From NCBI GenBank assembly GCA_947471745.1, contig CANJKZ010000084.1, positions 3,290,001 through 3,354,000 on the forward strand: a DNA stretch of 64,000 nt. Direction: 5' to 3'. Below are positions 31,251-43,319 of this stretch, piece after piece; the first letter of the stretch is position 1, and every line of letters starts with the position of its first letter. The position numbers were made by a program, and so were the translations under genes. Under the pieces are notes generated by a model. That model did not search any database and had not been told where the DNA came from. It was given only the letters and a program-made list of their open reading frames with translations. This stretch comes from Closterium sp. Naga37s-1. Lineage: Eukaryota > Streptophyta > Zygnematophyceae > Desmidiales > Closteriaceae.

Positions 31251-31562
31251 TGTGAGGAAATTCTCCATATCCCTAACTGTGCATCTGAATAACAAGTTCA
31301 GCACTTGACCGTTCTTTGCCCGTTACTGATAAGCGCCGTTCGCCACCTCGCGCGTCAGTTTTACCAAACCATGCATTGCTGTATTCGGCCGATTCTGCCT
31401 ACTACGCTTTGGGACTAGCCCGAACCTAGCTGCAAACTAATGTTGTATTAGCTAGCTCGCATGTCCGCATTATTGTTCTCATGTTCGCTCATGCGTTCGC
31501 TCACATTGTAATCGTCTTGCCCTTCATGCGCAATCCTTGCTCGCTCCATTCAGTTGCACTCA
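31251..31562 (+). repeat. gypsy-2 5' LTR
   Basis: Starts TGTGAGG, ends TTGCACTCA, and matches the gypsy-3 LTR (425-744) in several blocks. The gypsy-1 5' LTR ends only 24 bp to its left in opposite orientation. Confidence 0.7.
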
Positions 31563-32099
31563 AAATACATATTTTTCAGGGCCACCATCCTTTTCAGGCC
31601 ACACGTTTTTCCGCTACCGAGCCCCTCTCGAACTTTTGATTTTTGTCACTTGAAGGAGAAGGCATCCCTATGGAGCCATTATCTTTGTACTCCCATGCAA
31701 GGACTGGCAGCCGCAACCGCGCTTAGCACCTGGGAAAGCCGACACCCTTCGGAATAGGAGACGAGACCGCATCAGTCTTGCTGAGCACACGCAGGAGCGC
31801 CTCGATGAATTACTGCAGTAGCTGCAGGACAAGTCACTGGGAATTACAACATTGATGACATAACAAGAGTCACTCCAGAGCGTGTCAATTCCCGCACAAA
31901 CACAAGCACCACCTGTAGCACTGGCTGCAACAACGACATCCACACACGAGAGCGTGGGACAACGTTTGACCACTGCCAGCGATGGCGCCAAACGCGAAGG
32001 AGGCCACAGCGTACACTGTACGAGACACCCCGATGGGACAGCTATGGCGGAATCACCGCGTGGGGACCGTGGTCATGTCAAGATCACGACCGAAAATGG

Positions 32100-32858
32100 T
32101 GATTCGGCACTTGCATCACCCATGCCACTCAAGCCCCAGCACCCCCTGTGTTTCGATCCAAGCCAACAGGGTAGTTTGACGGTTTAGTCGTGGATCATCA
32201 CGATGAATGATTTTCTCAATGTGAACTACGTCGTGTCGTTACTGCGAAGACCCTCCATGGAATGATGGCGTATCGTTGTCGCTGCGTCAATAAAATATGA
32301 GCCGCTACTGCAACAGGAGGGACCTTCTGAACCCACGATCCATTAGGCACCCTCTTATTGTGCAGTGGCCTTATAACGCACGTGGGACGCTTAGTGTGCA
32401 TGTCTAAGCGGGACATTCGAGTCGATCGCGACATCAATTTCGGCGCGTTACAAGCTGCGCACTTGGCGCCAGCTTGGGTTGGTCCACGAGTACAAGAGCA
32501 AATTCTTTGCATTTTGCGAGCATGTGAGCTATATGCACGAGGCAAAGCGCATAGATCGCGGCACGTTAAAGTCCGAAATATTGTAAGGAACCATGCTCCG
32601 CGACGTCACAAACTTCAACGTCGTCCTAGCGATGGCAAAGAAGCTGGATTTGCCACGCCGACCGATGATGGGATCCTATAATAACTGCGGACACCGAACT
32701 CGTGGGACAACCGAGCATGCCACGGTCCACTCCATCGCCGCGAATGCCACTGTCGTGCTGTTCGGAGGACGCTGCTTCGCATGCAATCGACCTGGGCACC
32801 GTAAAAATGAACATCTAAAGGAGAAGCAGGGAAAGGGAGCCAAGCAGCATATGAGGAG
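32100..32858 (+). pseudogene. gypsy-2 gag remnant
   Basis: Matches gypsy-1 gag: MPLKPQHPLCFDPSQQGSL near the start and a zinc knuckle GGRCFACNRPGHRKNE near 32765-32810 (CX2CX4H pattern), with a coiled region upstream. Decayed. Confidence 0.7.
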
Positions 32859-33717
32859 AGTCATTCTACAATGGGATTGGGACTACGTGTGAAGCACGGG
32901 TGGTACGTGTGATCGTAGCGTTCGTGGGTGGCACTTGCTTATGTGTGGGTTCACGGGGTAAGTTGGCAAGAGTTTCACTAGGAAAAGAGAATGAACACTG
33001 ATGGGATTGGCAATGGCAATAATGATTACATCTGGAACCTAGCAAGCCTAGCAGCAGGCAGGTCGACCTCCAGCGCAGCACGGGGGTGGCATGCCAGCAC
33101 CGCAAGTCAATGGCGCGCTAGCGCAGCTCAGAGGCGTTTTTTCAACATTGCAAGTCGGCGACTTGCCAGCTGCGCACCAGCGCGGCTGGCCAACGCCGCA
33201 GCAAGGCGGCTTGCCAGCGTCACAACTGCAGGTGACTATATGCGCATGTGCGCGCGCCTATTTCGCAGGTGCAGGTAGACGGTTGAGCTTGTCGTGCACC
33301 GTCACGCACATTGCACAGGTGCCAAGTCGGCCACGTGCCGACAGTTGCGCAAGAGTGCCACGTCCACCTCAAGATACCATCTAGCAGGTCGATTTCGCCG
33401 AAACTACCTGGGCGACGTCCGTGCACCCCTGCAAAACTTCGTCGTCCTGGTTACTACATCGACCATGTAATGTCCTCGGCACTCTCAAGTCGGTGTGAGC
33501 AGGTCAACGAATACCTTCGTCAACCAACGAAGTCGAAGTCTGTTGCCGTCTTCCTGTCGTCGATGGCTTCACAGTGGTTCCATGCAAGGCGACCAAGTCT
33601 GTTGACTTGCGTGCAAAGGTCGATGCCGACCACTGCCAGCAGCCGGCTGCATCTCCTGCATATCCGACTGCGAAGTCGGCTTCGCTCAAGCGAGGGTGGG
33701 GCCATATCCCGTCAATA
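32859..33717. mobile_element. Unidentified ~0.86 kb insertion in gypsy-2
   Basis: gypsy-1 and gypsy-2 are collinear on both sides, but this segment is absent from gypsy-1. It is flanked by similar words, GCATATGAGGAG (32847-32858) and GCATAAGGAG (33718-33727), which fit an imperfect target duplication. Inner ends show weak inverted similarity around GGGATTGGGAC. Some frames look faintly gag-like (for example FLSSMASQWFHARR). Family not assigned. Confidence 0.5.
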
Positions 33718-33874
33718 GCATAAGGAGTCTAAACAGAAAGGAAACGCTGGGAGTAAGTAGCAGATGGGCCCTCTACTCACAAGAATCATAGCTCGCCCAA
33801 CCCAACTGACCCTCACCGAGTAAAATTGCCCATTCAAGAAGTCGATCACATTTGGCTGAATAAGGAGGGTATCG

Positions 33875-34005
33875 TGTCAAAATGTTATATTGCTTACATT
33901 GTGTAGGCTATAGTGGGGTAGCCCATAAGGGGTACAACCCAATTAGGGTTAGTACTTGTACCCAACTGTTTCATAGTTCATCCATTCTCGTTCATTCTTC
34001 TGACA
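33875..34005 (+). repeat. copia-3 5' LTR
   Basis: 131 bp, TGTCAAAATG to TTCTGACA, carrying the compound inverted repeat GGGTACAA / TTGTACCC. Confidence 0.88.
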
Positions 34006-34811
34006 TGGTTTCAGAGCAGGTCCTCCGCTAGGACCGTTTTTCCTTGGGCCCACCACAGCGCTACCCCGCTAGCCGCTCTCTGCAGCCCTCGAGCTGCCCC
34101 TACTGCCTGTCGCGACTGTTAGGCCCTTAGGCCCGTCGCCACTAGCCCGTCGCCTCGGCCCGTCGCCCTAGGCCCGTCGCCCCCGGCCCATCGCCCGTCG
34201 CCACCTAGGCCCGTCGCCTAGCGGCCCGTAGCCCGTCGCCCCCCCCTAGGCCCGGCCCGTAGCCCGTCGCCCCGCGGCCCGTCGCCGTTACAGCCAGCCT
34301 CCCCACTGCCTGCTCCTTCTCCTTACACTGAGCAGTCCAGCGTCTTACCGAGCGTTGTGAGCCTACGTGTCGTCCTGTCTTGCATGTTTGCACTGCTCGT
34401 CGCGTTCCTTGTTCGCGTCCTCCTCCTGTCCCCGGCACGCACGCTATGGCACTTTGTCCTTCCTCTGTTCCACTGCGTGTTCCTCTGCGTCCTCCTCTTG
34501 CGTCCTCTCTTCCTGCCGTCCCTGACCCTGAGTCTGACCACGCTCCTGTTGCCAGTCCCACTGTCTCTTGTCTCCTCGCCACTGCTGTCAGTGACCCTTC
34601 TTTTGAATCTGTTGCTGCGTCTGCCCTCGTTGCCTAGCTCCTTGACTTTACTGATGCTTGTCGTCTAGACTACGCCACTCCTCTCGTTAATGAGTATGAG
34701 TCTGCAAGTCCTCCGTCTGTCGGGGGTGAGTGTGCTCTTGGCACGGACGTCCTAGAGGACAGGCAGGAGGACTTTGAGTGTCTTGCAGCTGCTGTACCTT
34801 GTTTCGCTTCC

Positions 34812-35640
34812 ATGCTGCTTGCCCCTGAGGGAGACTCGGATGCACCAGACATCCCGACCCTGCGCTCTTACGCAGAGGCGATTACGGGTCCTTACTCCTC
34901 TCAGTGGCAGGCAGCCATGGATGCCGAGATGGCATCCTGGAAGTCCACAGGAACCTATGTCGACAAGGTTCCCCCACCTGGGGCGAACATAGTCGATGGC
35001 ATGTGGATTTTCAGGGTGAAGCGGCCGCCGGGTTCTCCGCCTACCTTCAAGGCGTCAACTACTTTCAGACCTTCTCTCCCACCCCAAAGATGACTACTCT
35101 TCGGGTGTTGCTGCACGTCGCTGCTCAGCGTGACTACGAGTTGCACTCTCTTGACTTCGGCACAGCTTTCTTGCAGGGCAGCCTGCACGAGGAGATCTGG
35201 CTGCGCCGCCCACCTGGCTTCACTGGGTCGTTTCCAGCAGGTACCCAGTGGAGACTCCGCCGGCCAGTCTACGGTCTTCGCCAGGCACCTCGCAAGTGGA
35301 ACGACACACTGAGAACTACACTTGCAGCTCTGGGGTTTACTCCTTCTACTGCTGACCCGTCGCTGTTTCCACGCACCGACACGTCGCTACCGCCGTTCTA
35401 CGTCCTCGTGTACGTCGACGACCTTGTCTTTGCCACTGCTGACACAGAGGCACTTACCCTTGTGAAGTCGAAGCTGCAGAAGAGACACACTTGCACTGAC
35501 CTGGGTGAACTGCGCAGCTATCTTTGATTGCAGATCACCCGGGACAGAGCACGGCGCACCATCACATTGACTCAGTCACACATGGTGCACCAGGTCCTTC
35601 AGCGCTTCGTCTTCCAGTTCTCCTCCCCATAGCCCACTCC
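34812..35640 (+). pseudogene. copia-3 reverse transcriptase remnant
   Basis: MLLAPEGDSDAPDIP, MASWKSTGTYVDKVPPPG, LHSLDFGTAFLQGSLHEEI and YVDDLVFATADTEAL identify copia RT of subfamily A. Broken. Confidence 0.82.
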
Positions 35641-36082
35641 TCTGTCTACTGGTCACTCGCTCTCAGCTCCACCTTTGGACGAGTTCGTAGAGCCGAGTGG
35701 TCCGTACCCAGAGCTTGTGGGTTGCCTCATGTACCTGATGACGTGCACATGACCTGACCTTGCGTACCCTGTCAGCCTTCTAGCTCGCTACGTGGCTTGC
35801 CTTCTCTACTGTGTTAGGCCTTGTGCCTACTTTGCCTCACTTGCTCATTGCGTGACTTTGCTTGTACTGTGATCTATATATATACCTGCATGCTTACACT
35901 TGCTAGGGTATGATCACTGTATTGTTTGTTCTCTTTTATATAACTCTGCAATTGAACTGGCCTTGTGGCCCTTTGCTTGTGCTCGGACTGTGTGGTGACT
36001 TTGTGATCCACCCTGAGCTTGCTTTGCTTTTCTTGACTGATCTTGTGACCGCTTGTTCTCCCCCACTTTGCCTATGGGGGTG

Positions 36083-36197
36083 TGTCGGAATGTTATATTG
36101 CTTACATTTTGTAGGCTATAGGGGTGCAACCCAATTAGGGTTAGTACTTGTACCCAACTCTTTCATAGTTCATCCATTCTCGTTCATTCTTCTGACA
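36083..36197 (+). repeat. copia-3 3' LTR
   Basis: TGTCGGAATG to TTCTGACA, directly after the CCCCCA...TGGGGG polypurine hairpin. Confidence 0.88.
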
Positions 36198-36199
36198 TA

Positions 36200-38501
36200 T
36201 AGCGGTACAAAGAGCCATACTACTCTGAGGGAAAATTCACATTGACCTAATTAGGATCTTTGTCAATGGAGGAGCACGCCACAGCCATATCAATACCGCC
36301 ACTACCCAAAAAATACAACATCCGTTTTAGAGATGCTCACCTAAGATCAATGCAAGTCTTGTCGACGACACGCCTCTGGCCATACGAGAATGCGTGGACC
36401 AGGTATGAATTTGTTGCGATGGGTATTTTCATATTTGCCCAGTAAATGTCAACAACAATAGACGACGGGACTGATATTTCACCCGAACATGATTGGCTAC
36501 GACGACACAAACCATAGATAGACTAGACGATAGGTGACTTCAACGTGCGAGTCAATGATAACAACATCGCCCAGCCTCGCTGGAGCTCGCATGAGTCTTC
36601 GTTGGTTTGAGTAAAGCCATCACAACAAAATGCAACGTAGTAGCACGAGCTGAGATGTACACTGTTGACGTGCGGGAAGCCGAGGCATTAGAGAAGTCGA
36701 GCGATTTTTAGAAATTGCTCGCTATTGCAAAGTTTTTTCACATATATCCCTGAACGGTATCGAGGGATTTTCCTCGATGACCAACCCGAGGGACAGCCAC
36801 ATCAACGACCGCACGACCATATAATACGGTCATAATCCAGTGCAGAACCAGTAGTACATCGAAAATTCTGGCTGACACGGCCTGAACTGGACAAACTACG
36901 AAAGGAACCAAATTACCTTATCAAGAGAAAAACAATTCGCTTAAGCGCATCAGTATTCGCAGCATCGATATTGTTCACACAAAAAAAAAAGACAGAGGGT
37001 TTCTTATGTGTATCGACTATCGAGAACTAATATACCATCAAGTCCCGTTACCCAATCCCCCAAGCCGACAAACTGACTGACCAACTTCGTACAGCCCCAG
37101 TTTTTTCAAACATTGACTTGAGAGAAGGTTACCACCAAATTCGAAATAACCCAACCGAGTGTGAGAAAACCACCTTTTGCACCCGCTATGGATCATTCGA
37201 ATATACAGTGATTCCATTCGAACTGACCAACGCCCCCCATATGACTATAAACGAGGCTTTCCGCCCACTATCAAACATGTGTATTTTAGTGTATCTCAAC
37301 GACATACTGATTTACAGCCCCAACAGAGCACACCACCTACAAGAACTCAAAGTCGTTTTCAAGATTTTAATTGAGCACCGCTACTGACGAAAGCATCTAC
37401 GAGCGAATTCCTACAGGACAGAGTGGAGTCTTCAGGTCATGTTATTTCAGCCGACGGAGTGGAAATAGACTTGAAGAAGATTGTATTGATTCAGGCGTGG
37501 AATCCACCAACAAATGTGTCATAGCTGCGAAGTTTTTTTAAGATTCGTCAACTATGAGCGTCCCTAACATGGCGAAGATGACTGCCCCGCTGACTTACCT
37601 GCTGACCGACCTGCTGAGTATATGTGGGGGGAGGGAAAGAGCAGGCCGCCTTCTCTACCCTTAAAATTCTTTTCTTTTTTTTGCCGCCCGTGCTCCACAT
37701 CGCGGATTCCCACCGTGCCTTCGAACTTGTCACCGACGACATCGATAACGCCATCGTGGCAGTATTGCTACATGATTTTGGAAACGGATTGCAACCAATC
37801 GCGTACGAGTCTCGCAAGCTTCATCCGCCCGAGAGGAACTACTTGATACATTATAGGGTGATTCTCATCATCATGCATGCGCTCAAAGGTTGGCGCTGCT
37901 ACCTAGCAGGCGTGGACGTGATAGCACGGACGGATCACTGGTCGCTACAGTACCTTCGCACACAACCGAATCTTATGGAGTCCAACTTTCACTACACCAT
38001 CACGTAGAAAAAGGAAGCACCAACCATCACCGAACATTGCAACTTACATCAGCAAAGGAAGTCTAATACATAATAACGGTACCAACCGTATATGAGGATT
38101 AGTGTATTTACTGTTTTGGGAACTGTTATTGCAGGACGGAGTTACCTCGGGTCACTTTGGGGTAGAAAAAGAGCGGCAGCAATTGCAGCGGTATTAGTAC
38201 TGCCCGGAACTACTCTAGGACGTCCAGCACCACATGAGATCATGTCCTACATGTCAGGTGATGAAGTCCTCGCATAAGAAGCAGGTAGGGCGACTGCAGC
38301 CGATCCGGCAGCAAGTCACCATGGATTTCATCATGGGATTACCTGCAGGGCCCGGTGGCAATGACGCGGTCATGGTTGTCGTCGACCCGTTGACAAAAAT
38401 GGGACTCTTCACTGCGTGCAAGAAGTCAATCGCAGCAAAAAAAACCGCCCACATGTTCATCACGATTGCCGTCCGACTCCAGGGGATACCATCAGTGATA
38501 A
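36200..38501 (+). pseudogene. gypsy-2 protease to integrase remnant
   Basis: Protease trace (IRIFVNGGA near 36252), RT (NIDLREGYHQIRN, VIPFELTNAP, VYLNDILIYSPNRAHH; 37118-37387), RNase H (LVTDDIDNAIVAVLLHDFGN, about 37630-38000), integrase zinc region (about 38090-38270) and core start (VTMDFIMGLPAGPGGNDAV, about 38310-38500). Many breaks. Confidence 0.75.
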
Positions 38502-38633
38502 TGTCAAAATAACGAACGAGAATGGATGGACTAGCAAACAGTTGGGTACAAGTACTAACCCTAATTGGGTTGTACCCCTTATGGGCTACCCCACTACAGC
38601 CTACACAAATGTATAAGCTATAATGTTCTGACA
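38502..38633 (-). repeat. copia-4 3' LTR
   Basis: 132 bp; minus strand reads TGTCAGAACATT to TTTTGACA. Left flank GATAA; no matching right flank because the other end is rearranged. Confidence 0.88.
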
Positions 38634-38879
38634 CACCCCCATAGGCAAAGTGGGGGAGAACAAGTGGTCACAAGACCAGTCAAGAAAAGCAAAGCAAGCT
38701 CAGGGTGGATCACAAAGTCACCACACAGTCCGAGCACAAGCAAAGGGCCACAAGGCCAGTTCACATGCAGAGTTATATAAAGAGAACAAACAATACAGTG
38801 ATCATACCCTAGCAAGTGCCAGCATGCAGGTATATATATAGATCACAGTACAAGCAAAATCAAGCAGTAAGCAAGTGAG

Positions 38880-40512
38880 GAAGAGTAGGCACAAGGCCTA
38901 ACACAATAGAGAAACGTTGATGATCACCAGGCGGAAGTGCCTTGGTGAATATATCAGCAGTGTTGGCCCTAGTGGCCACGTACGCAAGACGAAGCTGGCC
39001 ACGCTGTTGCAACTCTCGAGCAAGGAAGTATCGCAGAGCGATGTGCTTCGTTCTGTGCTCCAGTCTGTGCTCCTGACACAAGGCAATCATGGCCTTGTTG
39101 TCTACGTACAGAATTGGAGGCGAACGAGGCTGCTCTATCAATTCAGTCAGCAGGTAGGTGAGCCAGCGTAGCTCCTGTGCAGCCATGGCCCCAGCGTAGA
39201 TCTCAGCCTCACAACTGGAGCTGAGAACCGAAGACGAGCGGGTAGACCGCCAGGAGACAGAGCCAGAGCCAAGGCTGAAGGTGTAACCCTGTGACGACCG
39301 CTGCGTAGCTGAGTCGTCAACCCAGGAAGCGTCTGCGTGACCGGTGAGGACAACTGGACCCCGTCCTCCAAGCACGAGCCCCATGCCCGACGTACTGCAC
39401 AAGTAACGCAGTACCCTCTTCGCAGCATCCCAGTGCACCTTTCGGTGCCTGCCGGGAGCCACGTAGCGAGCCAGGAGGCTGAGAGGGTACGCGAGGTCGG
39501 GTCGAGTGAACGTCATCAGGTACATGAGGCAACCCACAAGCTCTGGGTACACACCACTCGGCTCTACGGACTCGTCCGAAGGTGGAGCTAAGAGCGAGTG
39601 GCTGGTAGACAGAGGAGTGGGCTGTGGCGAGGAGAACTGGAAGACGAAGCGCTAAAGGACCTGGTGCACCATGTGTGACTGAGTCTGGGTAATGGTGCGC
39701 CGAGCTCTTTCTCGAGTGATCTGCAAGCCAAGATAGCTGCGCAGTTCACCCAGGTCAGTGCAGGTGTGTCTCTTCTGCAGCTCCGACTTCACAAGAGTCA
39801 GTGCCTCAGTGTCAGCAGTGGCAAAGACGAGGTCGTCGACGTAGACAAGGACGTAGAACGGTGGCAGCGAGGTGTCGGTGCGTAGAAACAGCGACGGGTC
39901 AGCAGTAACAAGAGCAAACCCAAGAGCCGCAAGTGTAGTCCTCAGTGTGTTGTGCCACTCGCAAGGCACCTGACGGAGACCGTAGACTGGCCGCCGAAGA
40001 CTCCACTGAGTACCTGCAGGAAAAGACTCAGTGAAACCACATGGGCGGCGCAACCAGATCTCCTTGTGCAGGCTGCCCTGCAGGAAAGCTGTGCTGAAGT
40101 CCAGAGAGTGCAAGTCGTAGTCACGCTGAGCAGCGACGTGCAGCAACACCCGAAGAGTAGTCATCTTCGAGGTGGGGGAGAAGGTCTGGAAGTAGTCAAC
40201 TCCCTGGCGCTGACTGAAGCCTCGAGCAACGTAACGTGCCTTGAAGGCAGGCGGAGAACCCGGCGGTCGCTTCACCCTGAAAATCCACATGCCATCGACT
40301 ATGTTCGCCCCAGGTGGGGGAACCTCGTCGATGTAGGTGCCTGTGGACTTCCAGGATGCCATCTCGGCATCCATGGCTGCCTGCCACTGAGAGGAGTAAG
40401 GACCCGTAATCGCCTCTGTGTAAGAGCGCGGGGTCGGGATGTCTAAGCATCCGGGTCTCCCTCGGGGGCAAGCAGCATGGAAGCGAAACGAGGTACAGCA
40501 GTTGCAAGACAC
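38880..40512 (-). pseudogene. copia-4 RNase H and reverse transcriptase
   Basis: RT with FKARYVARGFSQRQGVDYFQ, LHSLDFSTAFLQGSLHKEI and YVDDLVFATADTEAL (about 40512-39650), then RNase H with GCLMYLMTFTRPDLAYPLSL, SSSCEAEIYAGAMAAQELRW and NTADIFTKALPPGDHQRF (about 39552-38890). Fossil part. Confidence 0.83.
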
Positions 40513-40519
40513 TCAAAGT

Positions 40520-41760
40520 CCTCCTGCCTGTCCTCAAGGACGTCCGTGCCAAGAGCACACTCACCCCCGACGGACGGAGGACTGGCAGACGCAGACTCAG
40601 CAATAAGAGCAGTGGCGTAGTCTAGACGACAGGCAGCAGCAAAGTCAAGCAGCTCAGCAACGAGAGCAGACGCAGCAGCAGACTCAAAAGAAGGGTCAGT
40701 GACAGCAGTGGCGAGGAGACGAGAGACAGTGGGACTGGCAGCAAGAGCGCAGTCAGACGCAGGGTCAGGGACCTCTGGAATAGAGGACTCAGGAGGAGCT
40801 GGCGGAGGAACGTGTAGAGGAACAGAGGAAGGACGAAGGGTCATAGCTTGCGTGCCAGGGACAGGAGGAGGACACGAACGAGGAACGCGACGAGCAGTGC
40901 GAATAGGCGAGACAGGACGAGACGCAGGCGCACGACGCTCTGTAAGACCGCCAGACTGCTCAGTGTAAGGAGAAGAAGCAGGTAGTGGAGAGGCGGGCTG
41001 TAACGGCGGCTGCGACTGGTCAGGCGGGGGACACAGGAGGGAAGGAGTAAGGGCAGCAGAAAGCGGGGCACCAAGAACCTGCTGGAGCAGGGGAACGAAG
41101 TACGGTTGCGGCCGCACAGTGCCACCAGGGTCAACAGCTCCAGCTACTCCAGCTCCAGCACCTCCAAAACCAGGGCCTCCAACTCCAGCGCCTCCTGCGC
41201 AAGGGCCACCAACTCCAGCTCCTCCAGCTCCAGTGCCACCAGCGCCAGTAGTACAAGACTCCGTAAGGTCTCCAGCTCCAGCACCCTCAACACCACCAGT
41301 CCCGGCAGCTCCAGTACCCTGGGTACGAGCACCTCCAGGACCAGTGGTCGCAGTACCTCCAGTAACACCAGCTCCAGTCCCTCCAGCTCCAGCAGCGCCA
41401 GCACCTCCAGCTCCAGAAGCTCCACTTCGAAGGCGCATACGCCGAACAAACCACTCATGCTACTCCTATGGAGACAGTCTTGGCGAAGCACCAGCAGAAC
41501 CTGCAGACGAAGCAGCACCCTGAGGCTCCGCACCTCCAGACTCCGCACCCTCCGACGCAGCACCCCTAGGCTCAAGACCCTTTGGCTCAGCACCCCCAGT
41601 CTCAACACCCCCAGGCTCAGCACCCCCAGTCTTAGCACCCTCAGACTCCGCACCCCCAAGCTCCGCACCCCTAGACGCAGCACCTCGAGCAGCACCTGAG
41701 TCGACAGCTACCTGAACAGGCGCAGGACCAGGGAGAGGGTCTACCTGAGACACACCTGAG
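40520..41760 (-). repeat. copia-4 linker with Gly/Ala repeats
   Basis: Minus strand: EPGGVETGGAEPKGLEP-type repeats (about 41700-41520), an LREW-like RMRLRSGASGAGG region, then GAGGAGAAGAGG-type repeats (about 41440-41110) and a Pro/Ser-rich tail leading to RT. Confidence 0.75.
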
Positions 41761-41879
41761 GGAGCAGGACCCTGGGGCGGGAGGGGGTCTACCGGAGGGG
41801 GACCGGGAGCAAGGAAGAGCGGCGGGGGCGGGGGAGGGCAGAGCGGTAGGGGAAGAGGCGGTAAAAGGGAACCGACTCG

Positions 41880-43230
41880 TCAAACGTGACGTCCTAAGAA
41901 GGGAAGATACGGCGCGAGGTGGGGTGGTAAAACTGCCAGCCAGGCGCGTCGGGGACAAAGCCAAGGAAGACACAGGGGATAGCACGGGGGGAGAGCTTGT
42001 CCGCTGACATATCGCGAACAAAGACACGAGATCCCCAGACCTGGAACACCGACGCATCGCCAGAGGTTGAGCTGATGCGCAACGTACTGGACCACAAACG
42101 GCCAAAGAAAATGGGGAGCAGCCGCATGGATCATGGAGGTACGAGCGACCTCCAAAACTAAGCCAATGCGGCGCTTAGCAATCCCATTTTGCTGAGGGGA
42201 GTCTGGAAGCGTGAACGACTAGAGAATGCCCTCCCCATGACAAAAGTCCCGCAAGAGGTTGGAGGAGAACTCACCACCTCTGTAAGAGTGTAGACGCAGG
42301 ACAGGAAGGTCCTGGCCGAACCGCTCGCGGAGCTGGAGACGGACTGTGCGGATCCAAGGGATCAAGACATCAACGACCTGACACTTGCTGCGCAAGGGGA
42401 AGACCGTGGTGTACCGCGTGTAGTCGTCAACTACCAGCAGAAAGTAGCGCTCGCGGCTCTATCCACTGACGCGGGCTGGGCCCCACACGTCCATGTGGAG
42501 AGTCTGCAGGGGAGCAATCGTCGGGGGAAACGAGGAGGAGTGAGGAGCGGCGCGCTGCCGCGCCTCGACGCAAGGGAGGCAGGGCGGGGCAGGCGAGGGC
42601 GGCAGGGGAGTTAGAGAACTGGGGAGGCCAGAGATAAGAAGACAAGAGTGCATGCCACGAAGGCGAGGCAGGGAGGGGTGACCCAGGCGGTGGTGCCACA
42701 GAAGACTCTGGTGCGACATGAGGCGACACGAGCAAGAGGCGGCTACCTGACCTGACGCGGACACCTGAGCAGACGCAGCTACCTGAGAAGGCTCGGTAGC
42801 GAGTGGGTACAGACTCGACCCTGCCCGACGAGTGAACGTGGCCAGGTGACGCCCCGTCCGTGTGCACGTGCAGATCGACACACGCTGACCCCCAGGAGTG
42901 GTGGTAGTGACCTGAGGGCAGCGGTACTCACCAAGTTCGTAGAGAACGAGGGGAGGTGAAGACCTGAGAGGGAGCCGGACAGAACTGCCAGACACGGGAG
43001 GACAGTGGAGGAACGGGCCACGACCGGTCCCCCGGAGGGGTCAGCCAGTTTGAACGGGATAGGTGCAGGAAGAGGAGTGAGGGTGGTGCTGTCACGAAAG
43101 AAACAGCGCGAGGCGCCGGAGTCCAACGTGAAAGTGTGCAAGGCCTCAGCAGGCGCAGTACCACGGAGAGTACCAGACTCACTAGCACCTAGAGCAGCAG
43201 CGGCTATACCTGGGTCAGGCGGCACACACC
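41880..43230 (-). pseudogene. copia-4 protease, pre-integrase and integrase
   Basis: Protease HTFTLDSGASRCFFRDSTTL; GAG-pre-integrase HHRLGHPSLPRLRGMHS with CLPCVEARQR; integrase HMDVWGPARVSG and MEVARTSMIHAAAPHFLWPF. Same order and wording as copia-1 and copia-2. Fossil, broken. Confidence 0.8.
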
Positions 43231-43319
43231 GGTATTAGTCACCCTCAGCACTAACAGACAAAGCATACATAGCAGAAAGAATAGCATCAAAGTCTAGGTC
43301 AAAGATAGCAATCTTAGAC

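Larger units (their letters stand above)
33875..36197 (+). mobile_element. copia-3: compact copia fossil in the gypsy-2 protease region
   Basis: LTRs at 33875-34005 and 36083-36197, primer site TGGTTTCAGAGC at 34006, GC-rich leader, linker remnant, RT (about 34812-35640) and 3' untranslated block. Target duplication TATCG/TATAG (33870-33874 and 36198-36202) with one difference. LTRs differ by a few percent, so it is older than copia-2. Incomplete, with several breaks. Confidence 0.88.
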
